Shown here one piece after another: positions 36,759-44,817 of a stretch of DNA of 64,000 nt (position 1 is its first letter; each line of letters starts with the position of its first letter). Source of the stretch: Candidatus Kapaibacterium sp. (GTDB taxonomy: Bacteria; Bacteroidota; Ignavibacteria; Kapaibacteriales; UBA2268). The notes under the pieces were generated by a model that saw only the letters and a program-made list of their open reading frames with translations, had not been told where the DNA came from and did not search any database. The stretch is taken from the NCBI GenBank assembly GCA_028376765.1, contig JAONBD010000005.1, positions 1 to 64,000 of the forward strand, in the 5' to 3' direction. The position numbers were made by a program, and so were the translations under genes.

Positions 36759-37697
36759 ATGCCAAGATTCAAAGTAGCAGCCGGACGTTCAAATCCGGCT
36801 TTGTCAAATAAAGTAGCCCAATCATTGGGTATAGAGTTGGCAAACACTACCATCAGAAATTTTTCTGATGGGGAATTGTGGGCAAAATATGAAGAAAATG
36901 TAAGAGGGATTGATCTGTTTGTAGTCCAATCAACTTTTTCTCCATCTGATAATTTGATGGAATTATTGATATTGATTGACGCTGCAAAAAGAGCATCTGC
37001 AAAAAGGATTACAGCTGTTATTCCATATTTTGGATATGCTCGTCAGGATAGAAAGGATCAGCCAAGAGTAGCAATAACTGCTAAGCTAATCACTAATCTA
37101 TTAACTAGATCGGGAGCAGATAGAATAATCACTGTCGATTTACATTCTGCACAAATTCAAGGTTTTTTTGATATTCCTGTAGATCACCTCCATGCATCTC
37201 CAGTTTTAACAAAAGCTTTGAAAAATCATTTGAGTGGTGATGTTGTTTTTGCATCTCCAGACGTTGGTGGTGTTAGAACCGCAAGAGCTTACGCTCAGAG
37301 GTTAAATGCTGGGTTGGTACTTGTTGATAAAAGAAGACCAGAAGCAAACAAATCTGTAATTACTAATGTAATTGGTGAAGTTAAAGATAAGACAGTAGTT
37401 ATCGTTGATGATATGATAGATACTGGCGGAACTTTTGTTAACTGTGCAGAAGAGCTTAAAAATCGAGGAGCCAAAACAATATTTGGTGTTACGGTTCATG
37501 GTGTATTCTCAGGTGAAGCTTTAGAGAAAATTAATAATTCGAGTGCTATAGAAAGGTTATTTGTTACCGATACTATACCATTAAAAGAGAAAATTGAAAA
37601 AATTGAAGTAGTTTCAGTAGGCGAACTTTTAGCTGAAGCAATTATAAGAACTCATGACAATAGGTCAATTAGTTCACTTTTTGAAATAGAAAGATAA
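36759..37697 (+). CDS. prs: Ribose-phosphate pyrophosphokinase (PRPP synthase)
   Basis: The real start is the ATG at 36759 (MPRFKVAAGRSNP), giving 312 residues, the normal length. The tracked N-terminal 34 residues are read through the tRNA. Motifs include FSDGELWAKYEENVRG, the ATP/ribose site PYFGYARQDRKDQPR, HSAQIQGFFDIPVDHL, and the PRPP loop VVIVDDMIDTGGT. It makes PRPP for purine, pyrimidine, histidine and tryptophan synthesis. rplY follows after 16 bases, a common bacterial pairing. Confidence 0.95.
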   Translation: MPRFKVAAGRSNPALSNKVAQSLGIELANTTIRNFSDGELWAKYEENVRGIDLFVVQSTFSPSDNLMELLILIDAAKRASAKRITAVIPYFGYARQDRKDQPRVAITAKLITNLLTRSGADRIITVDLHSAQIQGFFDIPVDHLHASPVLTKALKNHLSGDVVFASPDVGGVRTARAYAQRLNAGLVLVDKRRPEANKSVITNVIGEVKDKTVVIVDDMIDTGGTFVNCAEELKNRGAKTIFGVTVHGVFSGEALEKINNSSAIERLFVTDTIPLKEKIEKIEVVSVGELLAEAIIRTHDNRSISSLFEIER

Positions 37698-37713
37698 TAT
37701 TTTTGAGGATAAA

Positions 37714-38286
37714 ATGGCTGATGTAGCTTTAAAAGTAGAAAAAAGAAACACGGGTAAACGTGCTTCTAAAGACGTAAGACAAGCAGGGAAAGTTCCTGGT
37801 GTTTACTATTTTAAGGGTGTAGAAGGTACTCCAATAGTAGCAGAAACACTTGCATTAAGACCAGTTGTCTATACTGCAATGACTAAAATGATTAAACTTG
37901 AAATTGATGGTGCTGAACCAGTTGACTGTGTTCTTAAAGACATTAGTTTCGACCCAGTTACCGAAAAAATTCGTCATTTTGATTTGTTAGGTGTTAAGCC
38001 TGACCACAAAATCACAGTATATGTTCCGATTAAATTTGTCGGACTATCTAAGGGTGTTGTATCTGGGGGTGTATTCAAGCCTGTAATGCATAAGCTGAAA
38101 ATTACTTGTTTACCTGGGGATTTACCAGATTACATTGAAGCTGATATATCAGACCTAGATGTTTCACAAAAATTAAATTTGGATTCACTTAGAAATGATA
38201 AACTAGAATTTGCAATCAAATCAAATCCAGTTGTTTGTCAAGTTTCTAGACCTAGAGTAAAAGCTGCTGTTGGTGCTGCTGAATAG
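37714..38286 (+). CDS. rplY: Large-subunit ribosomal protein bL25 (Ctc type)
   Basis: A 190-residue, two-domain bL25: the N-terminal 5S-RNA binding part (LKVEKRNTGKRASKDVR...GKVPGVYY) plus the C-terminal CTC domain (KITVYVPIKFVG...IEADISDLDV). The longer form is usual outside gamma-proteobacteria. It follows prs and is ended by a strong hairpin; pth, which often comes next, is not present here. Confidence 0.92.
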   Translation: MADVALKVEKRNTGKRASKDVRQAGKVPGVYYFKGVEGTPIVAETLALRPVVYTAMTKMIKLEIDGAEPVDCVLKDISFDPVTEKIRHFDLLGVKPDHKITVYVPIKFVGLSKGVVSGGVFKPVMHKLKITCLPGDLPDYIEADISDLDVSQKLNLDSLRNDKLEFAIKSNPVVCQVSRPRVKAAVGAAE

Positions 38287-38313
38287 TTATAAATCCACAT
38301 TGAAAATTACTAT

Positions 38314-38344
38314 AAATCCACTATTTGATAGTGGATTTTTTTTT
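38314..38344 (+). terminator. Rho-independent terminator after prs-rplY
   Basis: An 11-bp perfect stem (AAATCCACTAT / ATAGTGGATTT) with a TTG loop and a run of T. Confidence 0.9.
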
Positions 38345-38375
38345 AACTTTACACTATTATTAGCGTATCAAAATA

Positions 38376-39857
38376 ATGAACTGTAAAGCATATATTATAT
38401 TTCTATTAATGATTCCATTAATGTGGAGTTGTAATACTGGGATTATAGAATATGTAGATCAATTTGAAAAACAAATTGATAGTCTTAAAAACAATCAGAG
38501 AAAGTATGTTATTGGAAGAAAGAGTTACTCAAAACTTTCTAATAATTATGTTGATTCGCTAAAAAAAACTCCAAGGTCTAGTATTGCCTCGAAGTCCAAT
38601 CAAGCCTCAAAAGAGAATATCATTGATTTCAAAATTCAGAAAATTGATAGTGGGCATTATCCAGATTCAATTTCATTATATATTAGTATTAGCGACCAGT
38701 CTGGAAATAATATTACTGATCTTGGTGAACCGTATTTATTAAAACAAGATTTAAAGAAATATTGGATAGAATTGCAAGATAACTGTATTAATAAATCATT
38801 CAATTCTAATGATTTTAGTGTCCAAGAAATTAGATTTGACTCTTCACCAAAAACAGCTGTGAACTATGTATTGGATTACTCCGCCTCGATGCCAGATAAA
38901 GTAATTGAACTGCTAAGAGCATCCATAAAAAAAATGATTTTCCATACTAAAAAAAATGATGAGATTGGTTTAACATTGTTTTCAACTGAATTTAGCAAAG
39001 AGATCCCCTTAACTGATAATCTGGAATTAGCTAAATCAATAATTGTTGCTGATTCTAATAATTTTCAACGTGAGGGAACCTTCATCAAAGAGCCTGTCTT
39101 TTCTGTAATAGATGATTTAATTAAATCGGATTCAAAAAATAAAACAATTGTATTATTTACAGATGGAATTTTTGATGAGCTAACTTGTGACTCAATTATA
39201 GGAAAGGCTATTAGAAACAACGTAACTATTCATACGCTAGCTTTTATGCTTCAACCTAATAATACACAAAACTTAAAAAATATGGCAGAAAAAACAGGTG
39301 GAAGGTCTTATTTGCTTTGGAGTGAAAAGGAAATTCCTTATGTTTTTGCAGAGATATATCTTGATTTGAACAATTATTATAAAATAACCTATAAACCAGT
39401 TGCCTGTGATGGGATTCATAATGTATCAGTTAAAGCAACCTTGCCAGAGATAGGTGTCGATGATCTTATAGCTAAAGGTGATTATTCAATACCTATTTTT
39501 AAAAATCCTGAAAAAACACAGCTTATAAATTTAGACATAAATTTTTCTACAAATTCTGCAATTATAGAGCAAGATTCCTATCTAATACTTAATCAATTTG
39601 CCTTGCAGTTAGAAGCTTATCCCGAATTTAATATTTTGATTACTGGTCATACAGATGATATTGGCGATGAAATATTTAATTTAAAATTATCAAAAAAAAG
39701 AGCAGCAGCTGTCAAATCATATTTTGTAAAAATAGGAATCAAACCTAACAGAATAAAAACAGAAGGTCTTGGCGAGTCGTCCCATTTAGTTGATAATTCT
39801 AGCGAGAAAAATAGGCGAATAAATAGAAGAACTGAAATTAGGATCATTAAAAATTGA
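38376..39857 (+). CDS. Lipoprotein fusing a VWA domain to an OmpA peptidoglycan-binding domain
   Basis: A lipobox (LMIPLMWSCN, Cys19) predicts a lipid anchor. A von Willebrand A domain with a complete MIDAS start DYSAS and GLTLFSTEF spans about residues 165-330. The C-terminal ~110 residues form an OmpA-like domain (ITGHTDDIGD, LSKKRAAAVKSYF, NRRINRRTEIRI). The predicted role is a metal-dependent binding module tied to peptidoglycan at the outer membrane. The next gene begins on the overlapping TTGA, and a third follows, so this heads a three-gene coupled operon. The ligand is unknown. Confidence 0.82.
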   Translation: MNCKAYIIFLLMIPLMWSCNTGIIEYVDQFEKQIDSLKNNQRKYVIGRKSYSKLSNNYVDSLKKTPRSSIASKSNQASKENIIDFKIQKIDSGHYPDSISLYISISDQSGNNITDLGEPYLLKQDLKKYWIELQDNCINKSFNSNDFSVQEIRFDSSPKTAVNYVLDYSASMPDKVIELLRASIKKMIFHTKKNDEIGLTLFSTEFSKEIPLTDNLELAKSIIVADSNNFQREGTFIKEPVFSVIDDLIKSDSKNKTIVLFTDGIFDELTCDSIIGKAIRNNVTIHTLAFMLQPNNTQNLKNMAEKTGGRSYLLWSEKEIPYVFAEIYLDLNNYYKITYKPVACDGIHNVSVKATLPEIGVDDLIAKGDYSIPIFKNPEKTQLINLDINFSTNSAIIEQDSYLILNQFALQLEAYPEFNILITGHTDDIGDEIFNLKLSKKRAAAVKSYFVKIGIKPNRIKTEGLGESSHLVDNSSEKNRRINRRTEIRIIKN

Positions 39858-40510
39858 TAGTTGTACTAATTATATTATTAAGCATTACGCTTTTTCCTCA
39901 GCAAATAAAATATGTTCCAGGCGAAGAATTATCATTTGAATTTAATTTAGAAACGCAGATTAATGATACACTAATTGTAAATATTGATAATTTTACAACT
40001 TTCTATCCTGAAGATCTTATACTAGTCAATCAACTAGATTTTATTGCAAAATCGTTTGGAGAATTTGAAGTAGGGATAACAGAAGAATTCAATGGAAACG
40101 CAGTAATAAAGGGGTTAGCGTTGTATGGAAATTCAGATTCAACAAGTGTGGAAATTGTATTAAAAAGAGAAAATGAGGTAATACTAATAAAGAATTTCCT
40201 CTTATTTAATGAACATGAGTATAATTCTAAAATATTTAGAATATCTACAATAGACAAAGTCTTCCCTAATCCTGTATCTTCTGGAAGCTTATTAAATGCA
40301 AATTATATTTCTGATTACGATACTGATTTAACTTTAAGCGTAATAGATAATGCCGGTAAATTATTGACACAAAAAAGTATTGAGTTTGTCGAAGCAGGTG
40401 TTATTAATATATCATTAAAGTTAGAAGTCAATTTAAGTTCTGGAGTATATTTTATTGTAATAAAAGATAGGTACTTTATAAATCGAAAGGGGTTTGTAAT
40501 ATTAAACTAA
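39854..40510 (+). CDS. Secreted protein with T9SS type A sorting domain
   Basis: The start is TTG, overlapping the stop of the VWA-OmpA gene (TTGA). It has a signal peptide (IVVLIILLSITLFPQQ), then a short beta-rich region of about 110 residues. The last ~80 residues (VFPNPVSSGSLL...LSVIDNAGKLLTQ...LSSGVYFIVIKD) are a type A T9SS sorting domain. Nothing in the N-terminal part identifies a function. The coupling to the VWA-OmpA lipoprotein suggests that the two act together at the surface. Confidence 0.75.
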   Translation: MIVVLIILLSITLFPQQIKYVPGEELSFEFNLETQINDTLIVNIDNFTTFYPEDLILVNQLDFIAKSFGEFEVGITEEFNGNAVIKGLALYGNSDSTSVEIVLKRENEVILIKNFLLFNEHEYNSKIFRISTIDKVFPNPVSSGSLLNANYISDYDTDLTLSVIDNAGKLLTQKSIEFVEAGVINISLKLEVNLSSGVYFIVIKDRYFINRKGFVILN

Positions 40511-41448
40511 GATATATCATATTCCTTATATGTTTACTTTCAGTTTGTACATTGTCGCAAGAAAATGATTCATTATGGAATTTTGAAGATTTAGAACCAT
40601 TAGATAGTGAAGTCCCTCAATTTGAAACTGGTAAGGGTTGGTTCCCAGGTACGCCAAGTGGTATTTCAATGATATCTGGGAACATTTTGTTTGGGCTTGT
40701 ATTTACTGGGTATAAAAATATTGAGAGTGAATCTTTTGTAGATGTTGGAGGTGGATTTTCAAGATTAACTGCTGATATTGGTGATAAATTTAGAATATCA
40801 AAAAAATGGTCTGAAGAAAGTAAACGTCCAGGTATTACTTCAAGTTTATTTGGTATTGGATCTAGTATTATCAAAACTTATGATTTACCTTTTTTTATTG
40901 AATTTTCAACTAATTTAGAGTACAGATCTGATTATCTATTGAGTAACCTAGGAAACAAACCATACTTAACACATGAAAATGACATTGATTATTTTGAAGA
41001 ATTTGGTGTGATTTTATTTGAAGAGTATTTAGTTGGGTCTTATCTAGGTGTCAAAATCCCAATTTATGGCGGATTTGTAAATACACGACAAAATGAGAAT
41101 TTAATTTCTAACCAAGTATCGAGTTTATATACTTTGAATCTTGGCTTTGGTGCAGACTATACAATTTATGGTGATTTACACCAATACAACATAATTGGCA
41201 CTAAAAAGAATCATATTAGGTACGAAAGTGGCTATGATACATTATCTTACCTTAATGATGCACCAATCAAAAGTCTCAACAATTTAAGAGCGTATGTACT
41301 TTTAGGTAGTAGTTTTTTTACATCAAGCTTTGGATTTGGATTTGAAACAAGTTTTAATTTCAAGATACCATTGAACCAAATGTTAGACGATGCTAAATGG
41401 AGGCAGTTTATATTTGCTTCAGAAATTAAAATTTATTTTGATTTATAA
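40501..41448 (+). CDS. Predicted outer-membrane beta-barrel protein, likely ATT start
   Basis: The ORF track begins at TTG 40552, which removes the signal peptide. Reading upstream in frame gives IKLRYIIFLICLLSVCTLSQ, a clear signal sequence, before any stop. No ATG, GTG or TTG lies in that stretch; the best candidate is ATT at 40501 with AAAGGGG eight bases upstream, overlapping the previous gene by ten bases. The mature part has alternating strands (GSYLGVKIPIYGGF, SSFGFGFETSFNF) and an aromatic end (EIKIYFDL), suggesting an outer-membrane barrel. The family is not recognised. It overlaps the convergent lipoprotein gene by 23 bases. Confidence 0.6.
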   Translation: MKLRYIIFLICLLSVCTLSQENDSLWNFEDLEPLDSEVPQFETGKGWFPGTPSGISMISGNILFGLVFTGYKNIESESFVDVGGGFSRLTADIGDKFRISKKWSEESKRPGITSSLFGIGSSIIKTYDLPFFIEFSTNLEYRSDYLLSNLGNKPYLTHENDIDYFEEFGVILFEEYLVGSYLGVKIPIYGGFVNTRQNENLISNQVSSLYTLNLGFGADYTIYGDLHQYNIIGTKKNHIRYESGYDTLSYLNDAPIKSLNNLRAYVLLGSSFFTSSFGFGFETSFNFKIPLNQMLDDAKWRQFIFASEIKIYFDL

Positions 41449-41758
41449 TACCCTTAAGATTATCTTTACTTAAGCTATCCATATCAGTTTTTATTAGATT
41501 TCTAACTGAGTCAATTACCTTAAGAAACTCTTTACTATTTTGGGTTTTCATAAAGAATTTCTTTCTAAATTCTGGCTCACTTGTTTTGTAAAACCTAAAT
41601 ACAGAATCTATTTTAAGGCTTGCTTTTGTTGAATCTAAATTAATTTCCCTTTGAATAAGAATATCCTTGTAAATACTAATAAGCGGATACTCATTTTCTT
41701 CAGATTCTGAACAAGATATAATTAATAAAAGACAAACTATAAGAGACTTAAAAAGCAT
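41426..41758 (-). CDS. Small lipoprotein, possibly DUF4296-like
   Basis: A 110-residue protein with a lipobox (LIVCLLLIISCSE, Cys16) and a charged helical remainder. The pattern (short signal, early FYKTSEPEF, about 100 residues) is like Bacteroidota DUF4296 lipoproteins, but the match is weak. Its start overlaps the end of the DUF2142 gene by eleven bases, so translation is coupled. Function is unknown. Confidence 0.6.
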   Translation of the reverse strand: MLFKSLIVCLLLIISCSESEENEYPLISIYKDILIQREINLDSTKASLKIDSVFRFYKTSEPEFRKKFFMKTQNSKEFLKVIDSVRNLIKTDMDSLSKDNLKGIINQNKF

Positions 41759-43151
41759 AAAAAAGAACTTTCATTTGACCGTAAGTGTATCCCAACATTA
41801 AAAAGCAATAAATTCCTAGTATTAAAGGGCCCCATTTTTCCCAATAAGCAAATTCAATTTTTGTATTATAAAACATAAGAAGAACAAAAGGAATCATTGG
41901 TAAAAAGTATCTGCCTTGAAGCCCAAATATCATATTAGCACCAATTGGTGAAAACCCATAAAATCCAGCTATTATTATCCCGCAACTAAGCAAACCTAAA
42001 GCAGAAACTATATATTTGGTAGTATTATTTATTGGATATTTCGATTTTCCAGCAAGTGAAGCTACAGCTATTAATACTAATCCATTAAGTTGGTAAAAAA
42101 TTTGAGGCATTTTTGAATATGAATATCCAAATTTACCAAGAATACCTGAAAGCCAATCTTGCCTAAAGTGTAATATGTTTTGATATAAAGTTCCTAATGT
42201 CCCAGTTATATTACCTAACATCTCACTTTGTCGTTCTGCCAAGCCAAACTTAAAGTCTTTTTGAAATGCATAACCTTTCTTTAAACCAGATGATAGCTCA
42301 CCATTAAAGGTTGAATTTAATAAGTCTAAACTAAAAAAACCTAGTATACAAACAGCTAATATTAATATATACATTAAGTTAGAACTTAATTTATTTCTTG
42401 GTAAAAGCAACATAATAAATGGAAGGAAAAAATACCCCTGCTTTGTTGTTCTGATTAAAAATACAAGTATAAAAAGATAAATTAATTGCTTAAATCCAAA
42501 TTTAACGTTATCAACTAAGGAGTATCTTAGAAACATAGAAAGTACTGCAAAAGTACATACTATAAGTAGGGTGTCATAGGTCACAGAAGACGCTTGATAA
42601 AGTGTCATTGGCATAAGCCCAAATAACATAAAAATTGATTTAAAAACGGGTGTATTTCTAATTATGAAAAACATACACAAAATGTAGAACATTAAACCGC
42701 CTATCCTTGCAGCGTAACCGAGATTGACGGGGTTGGCATTCCCTGATAATTTTATGGATATTGCATGAGGCAAGTATGCCCAAAATGGTGTACTGTAACT
42801 TCTGTTATGTTTAAATTCAGAATCTTTTTTATTTAATGGTACTTTGGATAAATCATCTACCATCTTTTGGCTCATTTTTTTGCCATTTTGATAAGGAAAG
42901 CCTTGGAATTGGTTAACTACAGTGTATAGATTTTTTGGAAGCAACCCACCTATCATTGTGCTATCAGGACTTAGCTCATCATAAAAACCATTATGTGCTA
43001 CATTATAAGCTTTTAAAAAGTGACGATCTTCATCATTTGAATGAAAGGGAGGATTTTGGTAAACAAACATTAATCCAAAAATGAAAGCCAAAGCTACAAA
43101 CATCCATTCATATTTAATTAGGCTTGACTGTTTTGATTGATTTGTTGACAT
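41748..43151 (-). CDS. Polytopic membrane protein, DUF2142-like
   Basis: The tracked TTG at 43160 lies inside cdsA. The ATG at 43151 (MSTNQSKQSS) directly after the cdsA stop is preferred, giving 467 residues. About eleven membrane helices are visible. The motif NPPFHSNDEDRHFLKAY after the first helix corresponds to the 'PPDEPxHF' signature of DUF2142, a GT-C-like family of polysaccharide-associated membrane proteins. Glycosyl transfer using lipid-linked sugars is inferred from the family fold and is not demonstrated. It follows cdsA in the same operon. Confidence 0.7.
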   Translation of the reverse strand: MSTNQSKQSSLIKYEWMFVALAFIFGLMFVYQNPPFHSNDEDRHFLKAYNVAHNGFYDELSPDSTMIGGLLPKNLYTVVNQFQGFPYQNGKKMSQKMVDDLSKVPLNKKDSEFKHNRSYSTPFWAYLPHAISIKLSGNANPVNLGYAARIGGLMFYILCMFFIIRNTPVFKSIFMLFGLMPMTLYQASSVTYDTLLIVCTFAVLSMFLRYSLVDNVKFGFKQLIYLFILVFLIRTTKQGYFFLPFIMLLLPRNKLSSNLMYILILAVCILGFFSLDLLNSTFNGELSSGLKKGYAFQKDFKFGLAERQSEMLGNITGTLGTLYQNILHFRQDWLSGILGKFGYSYSKMPQIFYQLNGLVLIAVASLAGKSKYPINNTTKYIVSALGLLSCGIIIAGFYGFSPIGANMIFGLQGRYFLPMIPFVLLMFYNTKIEFAYWEKWGPLILGIYCFLMLGYTYGQMKVLFYAF

Positions 43152-43152
43152 A

Positions 43153-43962
43153 TTAAACAATAAATTTTATTAATAAAACTGTAATTGGTGCCGAAAATAA
43201 AAGGCTATCTATCCTATCTAATATTCCACCGTGACCGGGTATCAAATTTGAACTATCTTTTACATTAAATTCACGTTTGATTTTTGATTCGAACAAGTCA
43301 CCAATTTGTCCAAATATCCCGCCTGAAATACTCAAAATAATACCAACTTTGATATCATCGAATATCAATATAGAAAGCGGTAAAGCTATTATTAATAGAC
43401 CTATGAAACCTGATATTGTTCCTTCTATTGTTTTGTTGGGGCTTATATCCTTGGCAAGCTTTCTCCTGCCAAATGATTTCCCTCCAAAATAAGCGAGGGA
43501 ATCGCAAATCCAACTACTTGCAAATATACTAAAAATAAGCCAAGTGTTATATTCGAAATTAGTATTGTTTGGGGAGCTGAAATTTAGGAGAATCAGAAAA
43601 CTTGAAAGTGGGACAGAAATGTAGGTAAATGCAAAAATGTACTTAGATAAATCTCCAATTTTCAATTCTTTAATAAATACACTACTTATAAAGATAACTA
43701 AAGTTAAGATAAATAGGGCAAAAATGGCATATACATATTGGGTATTATATATATTGACTAAAAAAATTGTAGAAAACAAGCAAATAGAACTAAATAACAA
43801 ACTCTTAAATTTAAGGTTGAAAATATTTAACAACTCATTGATTGCAAATATGTTAGCTATTATAACTAGAATTCCAAAAGCAAATTTAGAATAGAAAATT
43901 ATCCACAATAAAATTGGGATTGCTAATACTGCAAATAAAATTCTTTTAAGCAGGTTATTCAT
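43153..43962 (-). CDS. cdsA: Phosphatidate cytidylyltransferase
   Basis: A membrane enzyme of 269 residues. Signatures DSLAYFGGKSFGRRKL with SPNKTIEG and the C-terminal GDLFESKIKREFNVKDSS...PGHGGILDRIDS define CdsA, which makes CDP-diacylglycerol from phosphatidate and CTP for phospholipid synthesis. About seven helices fit the family. It heads the minus-strand run cdsA - DUF2142 - lipoprotein. Confidence 0.92.
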   Translation of the reverse strand: MNNLLKRILFAVLAIPILLWIIFYSKFAFGILVIIANIFAINELLNIFNLKFKSLLFSSICLFSTIFLVNIYNTQYVYAIFALFILTLVIFISSVFIKELKIGDLSKYIFAFTYISVPLSSFLILLNFSSPNNTNFEYNTWLIFSIFASSWICDSLAYFGGKSFGRRKLAKDISPNKTIEGTISGFIGLLIIALPLSILIFDDIKVGIILSISGGIFGQIGDLFESKIKREFNVKDSSNLIPGHGGILDRIDSLLFSAPITVLLIKFIV

Positions 43963-43995
43963 AGTTTAAATTTATTAAAAAAACCATAATAAGGT

Positions 43996-44027
43996 TTTCT
44001 AAGTGAATTAAAAAATATATAATTTTG
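43996..44027 (+). promoter_or_regulatory. Candidate Bacteroidota-type promoter for the crotonase operon
   Basis: TTTC, 20 bases, TAATTTTG (exact TAnnTTTG). It lies 31 bases before the ATG, with a GCGGAGAG ribosome site between. Confidence 0.5.
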
Positions 44028-44058
44028 AAAAAGTAAAATTAAGCAAAGCGGAGAGAAT

Positions 44059-44817
44059 ATGAAAGAAGCGTACGTAAATTACACCATAGAAAATGGAATT
44101 GGCAAGATTGAGTTTTTTCATCCAAGGAGCAATTCCTTGCCAGGAACGATATTACAAGAGCTTGCAGAGACTATAACTAAGGCTGGAAAAGATGACAATG
44201 TAAAAGTTATTAGGCTTAGTTCTGGAGGCGAGAAAGCATTTTGTGCAGGAGCTTCATTTGATGAACTAAGCGAAATCAATGAATTTAGCATTGGTAAGAA
44301 ATTTTTTATGGGATTTGCTAACGTTATTAATGCAATGCGAAAAGCACCAAAATTTATAGTAACAGCTGTTCAAGGAAAAGTAGTAGGTGGCGGCGTTGGA
44401 TTAGTTGCTGCATCGGACTACGCTATTGCAACTAATGGTTCTGATATGAAATTAAGTGAACTTGCATTAGGAATAGGGCCTTTTGTAGTTGGCCCTGCTG
44501 TTGAAAGAAAAGTCGGATTGGCTGCATTTTCTCACATGTCAATTGATTATGATTGGTATTCAGCCGATTGGTCAAAAAGTTGTGGCTTTTATACAAAATT
44601 ATTTCCATCATTTGAAAAATTGCATTCAGAGGTAGACACCCTTTGTGAGAAATTCGCAAATGGCAGCCTAGATGCAATGAGTGAATTAAAGAAAGTAATT
44701 TGGGAAGGAACTGAAAATTGGGATGAGCTTTTAGAAAAAAGAGCAGAAATTAGTGGAAGGCTAGTTTTAAGTGATTTCACAAAAAATTACATTAAAGAAT
44801 TTAAAAGTAAGAAATAA
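44059..44817 (+). CDS. Enoyl-CoA hydratase/isomerase family protein
   Basis: A crotonase-fold protein of 252 residues. The oxyanion-hole segments AFCAGASFDEL and GKVVGGGVGLVAASDYA are well preserved, and SELALGIGPFVVGP aligns with the second catalytic region. The family acts on acyl-CoA thioesters as hydratase, isomerase or hydrolase; exact substrate unknown. It ends directly against the pdxA start (TAA then ATG), so the two are co-transcribed from the promoter upstream. Confidence 0.82.
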   Translation: MKEAYVNYTIENGIGKIEFFHPRSNSLPGTILQELAETITKAGKDDNVKVIRLSSGGEKAFCAGASFDELSEINEFSIGKKFFMGFANVINAMRKAPKFIVTAVQGKVVGGGVGLVAASDYAIATNGSDMKLSELALGIGPFVVGPAVERKVGLAAFSHMSIDYDWYSADWSKSCGFYTKLFPSFEKLHSEVDTLCEKFANGSLDAMSELKKVIWEGTENWDELLEKRAEISGRLVLSDFTKNYIKEFKSKK

